From contig CAVXOR010000001.1 in NCBI GenBank assembly GCA_963763475.1, positions 372,001 through 436,000 of the forward strand: a DNA stretch of 64,000 nt. Reading direction: 5' to 3'. The position numbers and the translations under genes were made by a program. Position 1 is the first letter of the stretch; each line of letters starts with the position of its first letter. The notes beneath the pieces are model-generated. The model was not told where the DNA came from and did not search any database. It worked only from the letters and a program-made list of their open reading frames with translations. Source of the DNA: AC-32 sp963763475 (GTDB lineage Bacteria; Actinomycetota; Thermoleophilia; Gaiellales; Gaiellaceae). Below, piece after piece: positions 56,053 through 63,163 of this stretch.

Positions 56053-57615
56053 GTGCCGCCGGAACGCGCTGCTCGCCCCGAGGCCGCGTCCTCAGTCGCG
56101 CCCGTACCTTCCAGGTACGAACGCTCCCTGCGTCCTTGCCTCGGAACGACCATCGCGCCCCGGCGGCGAGCACCATCCCGCCAAGCCCTCCTAGCGCTTC
56201 TGGCGGCGCTCGTGCTCGCCGGCTGTGGCGGCTCGTCGGCACCGCAGCCGCACGGCGGGCCGACGCTGCGGCTCGCGCTTCCGCTCGTGCCCACGGTGCT
56301 CGACCCGGCTCAGGCGGCCGACCTGCCGTCGCTGAACGTCTCCCACGAGCTCTACGCCGGCCTGACTCGCTTCTCGGGCACAGGCGTCGAGCCGGATCTG
56401 GCCGAGTCGTGGGACTTGGGCGAGGGCGGGCTCGTCTGGACCTTCCACCTGCGCGACGGGATTCGCTGGAGCGACGACACGCCCATCACCGCGGAGGACT
56501 TCCGCCGCTCGTGGCTGCGCGCGCTCAGGCCGGGCACCAAGGCGCTCTACGCCGGGCCCGACCTCGGGATCGTCCGCGGCGCGCGTCACCTGCACGCGAC
56601 CGGCAACGGCTCGATCGGCGTGCAGGCGCTCGACGACCGCAACCTGCGCGTGACGCTGCAGCACCCGGTTCCGTGGCTCGACGAGCTGGCGGCTTTCCCG
56701 GTCGCCGCGCCCGCCCCGCCGCGGCCGAACCTCTACAGCGGGCCGTTCCGGATCGCCTCGCGCGCCGGCGGCAAGCTGACGCTCGAGCGGAACTTCAACT
56801 ACTGGAACGCCGACGAGGTGAAGCCGAGCCGGCTCGTCCTCGGGACGGCGGTCAAAGGCGCCGACGCCGTCCTCCCGCGCCAGCTCGCCGGTCCGGGGCT
56901 GCCGTGGATCGACACCGCAGGCCCTGCGCATCCGGACGCCGACGAGCTGCCGCTGCTCGTGACCGGCCAGCTCTGGCTCGCTACGCGGAAGGCGCCGCTC
57001 TCCGATCTCGCGGCCCGCCAGTACGTCGCCTGGGTGGTGACGCACCTGGATCTCGGCAGCGAGGCGGTCTCGTTCGTCCCGGCCGCGATGCCCGGAGCGA
57101 GCGTCGTCAACTCACATGCGCCGGTGGACCTGCAGTCCGCGCCCCGGCCCTTGCGGCTGACGCTCTCGTGGTTGGAGCGGGACATCGGCGGTTCTCGGGT
57201 TGCGGCGGCGCTTCGGCGCCAGGACGAGGAGCTACGCCAGTTCGGGATCAAGCTCGTCTTCCAGCCCGAACGCGAGCTCCGGGCCCTGCAGGACGCCGAC
57301 CTCGCCTTGCTCGGCTGGAGCTCGAAGGTGTTCGACTCCTACAATCAGCTCGACCAGTTCACCTGCGGCAGCGCCTTCAACGTCGCTCGCTGGTGCGAGC
57401 CCTCCTACGACGCGCTGATGCGCGAGGCGGTGCGCACGCTCGACGACGACGAGCGCTGGCGGATCGAGCGCAAGCTGGTGGAGAAGCTGCACGAGGGCGT
57501 GCCGGCGATCCCGGTCTTCTTCGGCAGCGACAGCTTCTCGCTCGCCCCTGGGGTGCACGGCTTCTCGTGGTCGCCGATCGGCCTCTACGAGCTGATGGGC
57601 ATGACGCGCTCGTAG
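56053..57615 (+). CDS. Solute-binding lipoprotein, peptide/nickel ABC type (SBP_bac_5), no cognate permease
   Basis: Lipoprotein of up to 520 residues. The lipobox is LVLAGCGGS with the hydrophobic stretch ALLALLAALVLAG before it. Type II binding-protein features follow: LPLVPTVLDPAQAADLPSLNVSHELYAGLTRF, LAESWDLGEGGLVWTFHLRDGIRWSDDTPITAEDFRRSWLRAL and the end KLVEKLHEGVPAIPVFFGSDSF. GTG 56053 gives a 45-residue pre-lipobox segment, longer than usual; no better start is in frame. No transporter permease or ATPase gene lies nearby, so it may use a distant system or act as a surface binding protein. It overlaps the convergent glycosyltransferase end by 31 bases. Confidence 0.83.
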   Translation: MPPERAARPEAASSVAPVPSRYERSLRPCLGTTIAPRRRAPSRQALLALLAALVLAGCGGSSAPQPHGGPTLRLALPLVPTVLDPAQAADLPSLNVSHELYAGLTRFSGTGVEPDLAESWDLGEGGLVWTFHLRDGIRWSDDTPITAEDFRRSWLRALRPGTKALYAGPDLGIVRGARHLHATGNGSIGVQALDDRNLRVTLQHPVPWLDELAAFPVAAPAPPRPNLYSGPFRIASRAGGKLTLERNFNYWNADEVKPSRLVLGTAVKGADAVLPRQLAGPGLPWIDTAGPAHPDADELPLLVTGQLWLATRKAPLSDLAARQYVAWVVTHLDLGSEAVSFVPAAMPGASVVNSHAPVDLQSAPRPLRLTLSWLERDIGGSRVAAALRRQDEELRQFGIKLVFQPERELRALQDADLALLGWSSKVFDSYNQLDQFTCGSAFNVARWCEPSYDALMREAVRTLDDDERWRIERKLVEKLHEGVPAIPVFFGSDSFSLAPGVHGFSWSPIGLYELMGMTRS

Positions 57616-58571
57616 ATCTCGAGCACGCGCTGCGCGACGGCGGTGTGCGCATGCACACGCTCGACGTACTCGCGGCTGCGGCGGCCGAGCTCCGGCAGCT
57701 CCGCGCGCACCTCGACGAGGCCGGCGAGCACGTCCTCGAGGCTCGACTCGTCCGCCCGCAGGAGCGGCAGCTCGAGCCCGAACGCCTCCTCGGTCTCGGC
57801 GGCCGCGGCCTCGTCGAGGTGGACGACGACCGGCTTGGCGAGCGCCATCGACTCGATCGCGAACATTCCGTACCAGCCGACGCGCAGCTGGTCGACGACC
57901 ACGTCCGCGGACGCGTACCGCAGGCGAGCCTCGGCGTTCGGAACGCCCTCGATCAGGTCGAGCTCGATGGGCGCTCCCTTCCTGCGCAGCGACTCGACCG
58001 CGGCCAGCACCGCCTCCGTGCCCTTGACCGCGCGCTTGCTCGGCGCGTGCGCGACCCGCAGCGTCTCGCCCGGCTCGGTCGCCGACGCCTCCCAGTCGTG
58101 CAGCACGAGCGCCGGCGGGACGACGTCGTACTCGGGCCAGCGCCCGCGCGGGGCGAGCCGTCGCGTCAGGTAGCTGCCGACGATCACGGCGCCGGCGCTG
58201 CGCAGGTACGAGACCTCGGAGGCGTTGCGACGGCGCAGGTCGGAGCCCCAGGACTGGAAGACGATCCCCTTCTTGCGCGCCCTCAGGAGCGGCAGCGTCA
58301 CCCGTCGCGGCGCGAGTGTCAGGCCGGCATGGAAGTGGAAGACGTCGAAGCTCTTCGTGGCCCACGCGAGCGCGCGTAACTGCTTCGGCAGGTTGTACGG
58401 GATCGAGCCCGCCTTGCTCGTGTCGCGCAGCCGCAGGTTGACGTCGTACCCGCGCTGGAAAGGGCGCTCGTTGAAGACGAGCAGCGTGCTCTCGACTCCG
58501 AGCTCGCGCAGCCCGGCCGAGATCGCGCCCGGCCCGCCTGCGACGTTGATCGGCGAATGCAGGACCTTCAA
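57585..58571 (-). CDS. GT4-family glycosyltransferase
   Basis: A 328-residue group 1 glycosyltransferase (GT-B fold). The N-terminal domain starts LKVLHSPINVAGGPGAISAGLRELGVES; the C-terminal domain has LRVAHAPSKRAVKGTEAVLAAVESL, LIEGVPNAEARLRYASADVVVDQLRVGWYGMFAIESMALAKPVVVHLD, where YGMFAIESMA stands for the usual EGFG...EAMA motif. The TTG at 58571 overlaps the ATP-grasp stop (TTGA), which fixes it. It is the last of three coupled minus-strand genes and probably adds a sugar during glycan assembly. Confidence 0.88.
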   Translation of the reverse strand: MKVLHSPINVAGGPGAISAGLRELGVESTLLVFNERPFQRGYDVNLRLRDTSKAGSIPYNLPKQLRALAWATKSFDVFHFHAGLTLAPRRVTLPLLRARKKGIVFQSWGSDLRRRNASEVSYLRSAGAVIVGSYLTRRLAPRGRWPEYDVVPPALVLHDWEASATEPGETLRVAHAPSKRAVKGTEAVLAAVESLRRKGAPIELDLIEGVPNAEARLRYASADVVVDQLRVGWYGMFAIESMALAKPVVVHLDEAAAAETEEAFGLELPLLRADESSLEDVLAGLVEVRAELPELGRRSREYVERVHAHTAVAQRVLEIYERVMPISS

Positions 58572-59779
58572 GCGACTGGAGCTTCGGCGGCAATCTCGAT
58601 CTCGAGCGCGGCGAGCGCACGCTCGGTGAGCGCGTCGAGCTCGTCCTCGTCGCCCGCGCTCAGGAGCACGTAGCCGAGCCGCTCCGCGCCCGAGGTCATG
58701 GGCGGCAGCGTCATTCCCTCGCGCCAGTACCAACCCGCCTCGTGGACGCCGTCGAGCGCGAGCGCGGGGGCGGTGTCGAGCCGGACGATGTGACCGGGCT
58801 CCGCGACCACAAACCGGACCTGGCCCACCGGGGCGACGGGCCCGCCCGGTTGCAGGTCGCCACGGGTCAGCTCACCGAGCACCCAGAGCACATTCGCCCG
58901 GACCGCGTCGAAGCCGGTCACCAGCTTCGCCAGCTCCGCGTCCTTGCCGCCGCCGAGCCGCGCGCCGACCTCTATAGCCCAGGGCTGGCCGTCGCGCATG
59001 CGCACTTGCACGTAGGACGGCCCGGTCTCGAGCCCGACCGCGAGGCTCGCTTTGTGCGCCAGCTCGAACAGCGGCTCCTCGTTCCGCAGCAGCGAAGGGA
59101 AGCGGTGAGCGATGCAGACGCCGAGCGGCGGCGGCGGGTGCAGCAGCCGGCGCGTGACGCTCATCGGGAAGTACTCGCGCTCGAGCAGGAAGCCGTTGAC
59201 CGTGAACTCGTCGCCGTCGAGGTACTGCTCGAGCACGATCGCCCTCGCGCGCGAGGCGGCGAGCGCGCGGTCGACCGCATCGGCCAGCTCGCCCTCGGCC
59301 CGCACCTCGGTCACCCCCCGCTGGGCCGAGCCGTCGACTGGCTTGACCACGACCGGCGCGCCGAGCTGGTGGAAGGCCTGCTCGGCCTCCTCGAAGCTCG
59401 TCGCCTCGCGCCCCTTCGGGCAGCGCACCTTGCGCTTCTCGAAGGCCGCGCGCATCCGGCGCTTGTCGGCGACCGTGCGGGCGGTCTCCACGGGCAGGCC
59501 CGGCAGGCCGAGCCGCTCGGCGAGCTGGGCGGTGGGAAGGACTGCCTGGTCGGAGCCCATCGTCGCGACCGCGACAGGCTCGATCCCGTGCGCCTCCAGG
59601 TCGCCGAGCACGCCCCCGACGTCGGTGAAGCTCCTCACGATCCGGTGGTCGGCCTCGGCGAGCAGCGGTGCGTCGGGCGAGCCGTCCACCACGCAGACCT
59701 CGTGGCCGAACGCTCGTGCCTGCTCGAGCAGGCCGAGCTGCGACCGCGACCCGCCGGTGAGCACGAACGCCCTTGCCAT
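58568..59779 (-). CDS. ATP-grasp family ligase
   Basis: A 403-residue ATP-grasp enzyme (carbamoyl-phosphate-synthase-like). The N-terminal pre-ATP-grasp domain is ARAFVLTGGSRSQLGLLEQARAFGHEVCVVDGSPDAPLL. ATP-binding segments are VVVKPVDGSAQRGVTEVR and IVLEQYLDGDEFTVNGFL; the metal-binding end is WAIEVGARLGGGKDAELAKLVTG. Such enzymes link a carboxylate to an amine or thiol. Between an epimerase and a glycosyltransferase it may attach an amino acid or other group to a sugar; this is inference. The ATG directly follows the epimerase stop with no gap. Confidence 0.88.
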   Translation of the reverse strand: MARAFVLTGGSRSQLGLLEQARAFGHEVCVVDGSPDAPLLAEADHRIVRSFTDVGGVLGDLEAHGIEPVAVATMGSDQAVLPTAQLAERLGLPGLPVETARTVADKRRMRAAFEKRKVRCPKGREATSFEEAEQAFHQLGAPVVVKPVDGSAQRGVTEVRAEGELADAVDRALAASRARAIVLEQYLDGDEFTVNGFLLEREYFPMSVTRRLLHPPPPLGVCIAHRFPSLLRNEEPLFELAHKASLAVGLETGPSYVQVRMRDGQPWAIEVGARLGGGKDAELAKLVTGFDAVRANVLWVLGELTRGDLQPGGPVAPVGQVRFVVAEPGHIVRLDTAPALALDGVHEAGWYWREGMTLPPMTSGAERLGYVLLSAGDEDELDALTERALAALEIEIAAEAPVA

Positions 59780-60643
59780 TCAGGCGGGGGTGGCCGCGCG
59801 CAACGATTCGAGCAGCCGGCGCATCCCCTCGTCGAGCGGGACCTCCGGCCGCCAGCCGAGCGCGCGTACCCGCTCGGTCGCGATGCGCGTCATCACGCGG
59901 CCGGGCGGGGGCTCGACCTCCTCGATCAGCTCGTGCGAGGCGCCGGTCAGCTCGCACGCGAGCCGCGCCACGTCGGCGAGCGCGACCGCCTCGCCATCGG
60001 CGCCGACGTTGAACGTGCCCTCGTGGCCGGACTCGAGCACCAGCTGGATCGCCCGCACCACGTCGCCGATCCAGCAGAACGTGCGCGCCTCGCCTCGGAA
60101 GACCGGGATCGGCTCGCCCGCGTCGGCCTGGCGCAGCATCGTCGGCACCGCGCCCTTGGCCTCGCCCGCGTCCACGCCGGGCCCGTACGGGTTGGCCAGT
60201 CGCAGGATCGTCAGCCCCGCGGGTGCGCACAGCTCGGCGGCCTGTTCGCCCCAGAGCTTCGTCAGGGCGTACAGGCTCTCCGGTGCCGGTGGCGTGTCTT
60301 CGTCGGCGGCGACGGCCGAGCCGTAGACGTCCGAGCTCGAGAGGTACGCCAGCCGCGCGCCGTGCTTCGCCGCGGCCCGCGCGACGAGCGTCGTCGCGAG
60401 CACGTTCGAGCGCAACGCCTGCTCCGGCGCCTCCGCGCAACGCACGACGCCGATCCGCGCGGCCCCGTGGACGACCACGTCCGGCTGTGCCTCGGCGACC
60501 GCCGCCTCCGCGACGCCCTCGTCCGCGAGGTCGCCGTCCTCCCGCCCGAGCGGGTGGACCTCGTAGGCTCCGTCCGCGTGACGAAGCTCGTCGTGAAGGG
60601 CGCGACCGACGAACCCGGAAGCCCCCGTGAGCAGCACCTTCAT
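59780..60643 (-). CDS. NAD-dependent epimerase/dehydratase, dTDP-4-keto sugar reductase-like
   Basis: A 287-residue extended SDR. It starts KVLLTGASGFVGRALHDEL, then VVVHGAARIGVVRCAEAP, AYLSSSDVYGS, SLYALTKLWGEQAA (YxxxK), LRLANPYGPG and FCWIGDVVRAIQLVLE. It is close to RmlD/GDP-sugar epimerase-type proteins. It leads a three-gene coupled run with the ATP-grasp and glycosyltransferase genes. ATG 60643 has TAGACT 8 bases upstream. The product sugar is unknown. Confidence 0.9.
   Translation of the reverse strand: MKVLLTGASGFVGRALHDELRHADGAYEVHPLGREDGDLADEGVAEAAVAEAQPDVVVHGAARIGVVRCAEAPEQALRSNVLATTLVARAAAKHGARLAYLSSSDVYGSAVAADEDTPPAPESLYALTKLWGEQAAELCAPAGLTILRLANPYGPGVDAGEAKGAVPTMLRQADAGEPIPVFRGEARTFCWIGDVVRAIQLVLESGHEGTFNVGADGEAVALADVARLACELTGASHELIEEVEPPPGRVMTRIATERVRALGWRPEVPLDEGMRRLLESLRAATPA
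60564..60577 (+). promoter_or_regulatory. TAGGCT element before the small lipoprotein gene
   Basis: TAGGCT at 60564-60569 lies 8 bases from GTG 60578, inside the antisense epimerase gene. It supports that GTG as the start. Confidence 0.3.
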
Positions 60644-61156
60644 CGCCGCCGAGTCTACTGGCGCGCCTGCGCGCTCCTCGCGGTCGTCGTGCTCGTCGGC
60701 TGCGACCACGGCAAGCGCCGCGCCGAGCCACAGCCGCCGCCCGGGCCGAAGCTCTCCTTCGTCGCCCTCGACCGCCAGCACCAGCGCCTGGTGCGCGACT
60801 ACGAACCCGTCAGCGCGGCCCTGACCGCATACGAGCTCGCCTTCCGCGACTGGCGCCTCGGGAGGCTCTCTCGCGCGAAGCTCCTGAGCCGCGCCGACGC
60901 CTACCGTGCGGTCGTGGGCCGTTCGTATGCGCTCGTCAGCCGTGACCGGGCGACCGGCGAGACCCGGCGCGCGAAGCGCATCCTGCTCGGCGCTCTCGAC
61001 GCCCGCAGGACCGCCCTGCGCACGCTTCCGCTGGTCGACCGGTACGAACCGGCCTGGAGACGGTCGCTCGTCGAAGCGCGCCGCGCGTTGACGCTCCTGC
61101 AGGACATCCGCGACCGCGCGCGGCTGATCCCGCTGCCGGAAGACGCCGTCAGTTAG
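60578..61156 (+). CDS. Small lipoprotein of unknown function
   Basis: A protein of up to 192 residues. The segment RACALLAVVVLVGCDHG is a lipoprotein signal with lipobox LVGC, so the mature protein is attached outside the membrane. The remaining about 145 residues are mostly helical and basic (RDRATGETRRAKRILLGALDARRTALRTL), without recognisable domains. No ATG, GTG or TTG lies close before the signal; GTG 60578 gives a 31-residue n-region and overlaps the start of the divergent epimerase gene by 66 bases. GTG 60593 is another choice. Confidence 0.62.
   Translation: MTKLVVKGATDEPGSPREQHLHRRRVYWRACALLAVVVLVGCDHGKRRAEPQPPPGPKLSFVALDRQHQRLVRDYEPVSAALTAYELAFRDWRLGRLSRAKLLSRADAYRAVVGRSYALVSRDRATGETRRAKRILLGALDARRTALRTLPLVDRYEPAWRRSLVEARRALTLLQDIRDRARLIPLPEDAVS
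60644..60657 (-). promoter_or_regulatory. TAGACT -10-like element before the epimerase operon
   Basis: Minus-strand TAGACT at 60657-60652 lies 8 bases from ATG 60643, as at three other polysaccharide gene starts in this window. Confidence 0.45.
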
Positions 61157-61160
61157 CGGT

Positions 61161-61196
61161 TTGACGTGGTTGTGAGTGAGTGATAACTTCCTTCGC
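61161..61196 (+). promoter_or_regulatory. TetR-efflux operon promoter, leaderless
   Basis: TTGACG (61161-61166), a 17-base spacer, TAACTT (61184-61189) and 7 bases to GTG 61197. It is close to the sigma-70-type consensus. The GTTGTGAGTGAGTGATAAC stretch between and over the -10 has dyad-like ends (GTT/AAC) and may be the regulator's operator. Confidence 0.6.
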
Positions 61197-61757
61197 GTGA
61201 ATGCAGCCACCACGACGCGCAAGACAGCCGAGGTGCGGCGCGAGGAGATCCTTGCGGTCGCGCTCGAGGAGTTCGGCGAGCACGGGCTGGACGGCACCTC
61301 GACCGACACGATCGCGCGCAAGGCCGGGATCTCTCAGCCCTACCTCTTCCGCCTCTTCGGCACCAAGAAGGAGCTCTACCTCGAGACCGTGCGGCGCTGC
61401 CTGCGAGAGACACTCGAGCTCTTCCAACAGGCCGCCGAGGGCAAGCGCGGCGAGGAAGCGCTGCGGGCGATCGGCCAGGCGTACCGCGGCCTGCTGGCCG
61501 ACCGCACCCGCCTGCGCGGGCAGATGCAGGCCTACGCCGACTGCGACGACGACGAGGTTCGCGAGGTCGTGCGGGAGGGCTACGGCCGGCTCGTCGAGTA
61601 CGTCGAGCGCGTCTCGGGCGCCGAGCCCGAGCGGATCCGCGACTTCTTCGCATTCGGGATGCTGCTGAACGTCTTTGCCTCGATGGACCTGCTCGACCAC
61701 CCTGCGCCGTGGGCGAAGCAGCTGCTCGAGTCCTGCCTGGGAAACGAGTCACCGTGA
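61197..61757 (+). CDS. TetR-family transcriptional regulator
   Basis: A 186-residue TetR regulator. The N-terminal helix-turn-helix is TAEVRREEILAVALEEFGEHGLDGTSTDTIARKAGISQPYLFRLFGTKKELYLETV. The rest is the variable ligand-binding helical domain. GTG 61197 was chosen over GTG 61176 because the promoter's -10 lies between them. It overlaps the MFS transporter gene by GTGA, so it most likely represses this transporter and itself until a toxic compound binds. Confidence 0.93.
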   Translation: MNAATTTRKTAEVRREEILAVALEEFGEHGLDGTSTDTIARKAGISQPYLFRLFGTKKELYLETVRRCLRETLELFQQAAEGKRGEEALRAIGQAYRGLLADRTRLRGQMQAYADCDDDEVREVVREGYGRLVEYVERVSGAEPERIRDFFAFGMLLNVFASMDLLDHPAPWAKQLLESCLGNESP

Positions 61758-63163
61758 GCCGCCGCAGTTCGACGATCTGGACCTTCGCGATCACCTCGGT
61801 CGCGCTCTTCATGACGACGCTCGACAACCTCGTCGTCACGACCGCGCTGCCGGTCATCCACCGCGACCTGAACGCGAGCCTGAGCGGGCTCGAGTGGACG
61901 GTCAACGCCTACACGCTCACCTTCGCGGTGCTGCTGATCACGGGCGCCGCGCTCGGCGACCGCTTCGGCCGCAGGCGGATGTTCGTGATCGGCCTGGCGA
62001 TCTTCACGGTCGGCTCCGCGGCCGCCGCACTGGCGCCTTCGATCGAGGTGCTGATCCTGGCCCGCGCGCTGCAGGGGTCCGGCGGCGCGGTCGTCGCGCC
62101 GCTGACGCTGACGATCCTGAGCGCTGCCGTCCCCGCAGAGCGGCGCGGCCTCGTGCTCGGCGCCTGGGGCGGGATCAGCGGCCTCGCGGTCGCGATCGGC
62201 CCGCTCGTCGGCGGCGCCGTCGTGCAGGGCATCTCGTGGCAGTGGATCTTCTGGCTGAACGTGCCGATCGGGCTCGCGCTGATCCCGCTCGCCTGGCTGC
62301 GCCTGAAGGAGAGCCGCGGGCCGAACGACGCACTCGACCTGCCGGGCGTCGGCCTCGCCAGCGCCGGCCTGCTCGGGATCGTCTGGGGGCTCGTGCGCGG
62401 GAACTCGGTCGGCTGGGGCAGCGCGGAGATCGTGACCGCGCTCGTGCTCGGGACGATCCTGCTCGCGCTGTTCGTGCTCTGGGAGCTGCGCGCCGAGGAG
62501 CCGATGCTGCCGCTGCGCTTCTTCCGCAACCGCACCTTCACCTCCGCGAACGTCGCCTCGCTGCTGATGTTCTTCGGGATGTTCGGATCGATCTTCCTGC
62601 TGGCGCAGTTCTTCCAGACCGTGCAGGGCTACTCGCCGCTCGACGCCGGCTTGCGGATTTTGCCCTGGACGGCGATGCCGATCTTCGTCGCGCCGATCGC
62701 GGGCGCGCTCTCGGACCGCATCGGCGGCCGGCCGCTGATGGTCACGGGCCTGGCCCTGCAGGCCGCCGGGCTGGCCTGGATCGCGGCTGTTTCCACGCCG
62801 ACGGTCGCCTACTCGGCGCTCGTCCTCCCGTTCATCCTCTCGGGCGCCGGGATGGCGCTCTACTTCGCGCCGGTCGCCAACGTCGTGCTCTCGTCGGTGC
62901 GGCCGGAGGAGGAGGGCCAGGCCTCCGGTGCCAACAACGCCATTCGCGAGCTCGGGGGCGTCTTCGGCGTGGCGGTCCTGGCCTCGGTCTTCGCGCACTA
63001 CGGCGGCTACCGGACGGAGCAGACCTTCGTGGATGGGCTCGTGCCCGCGATCTACGTCGGCGCCGGCTTCGTCGCCGCAGGTGCCGTCGCCGCGCTCGGG
63101 ATTGCGCGCAAGGTGCGCCGGCCGGAGCCCGAGGAAGCGCCGCAGTCCGTGCTAGCGGCGTAG
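61754..63163 (+). CDS. MFS transporter, DHA2 (EmrB/QacA) drug efflux type
   Basis: A 469-residue exporter with about fourteen hydrophobic segments. Typical marks are FMTTLDNLVVTTALPVIHRDLNASLSGLEWTVNAYTL (DHA2 motif D1), GDRFGRRRMF (motif A), ILARALQGSGGAVVAPLTL (motif B) and LGAWGGISGLAVAIGPLVGGAVV (motif C, antiporter). It is a proton-driven exporter, probably of hydrophobic or cationic drugs. GTG 61754 overlaps the tetR stop. The 3' end overlaps the convergent gene by 12 bases. Confidence 0.94.
   Translation: MSRRSSTIWTFAITSVALFMTTLDNLVVTTALPVIHRDLNASLSGLEWTVNAYTLTFAVLLITGAALGDRFGRRRMFVIGLAIFTVGSAAAALAPSIEVLILARALQGSGGAVVAPLTLTILSAAVPAERRGLVLGAWGGISGLAVAIGPLVGGAVVQGISWQWIFWLNVPIGLALIPLAWLRLKESRGPNDALDLPGVGLASAGLLGIVWGLVRGNSVGWGSAEIVTALVLGTILLALFVLWELRAEEPMLPLRFFRNRTFTSANVASLLMFFGMFGSIFLLAQFFQTVQGYSPLDAGLRILPWTAMPIFVAPIAGALSDRIGGRPLMVTGLALQAAGLAWIAAVSTPTVAYSALVLPFILSGAGMALYFAPVANVVLSSVRPEEEGQASGANNAIRELGGVFGVAVLASVFAHYGGYRTEQTFVDGLVPAIYVGAGFVAAGAVAALGIARKVRRPEPEEAPQSVLAA

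Noticed and set aside
56103..56119. GTACCT-TCC-AGGTAC hairpin as a terminator
   Set aside because: It lies inside the predicted coding region of the binding lipoprotein (or in its leader if a later start is used) and is short; I could not assign a role.
58742..60577. Plus-strand open frame continuing upstream of the small lipoprotein
   Set aside because: It is the complement of the ATP-grasp and epimerase genes; only the part from about 60578 has its own character (lipoprotein signal).
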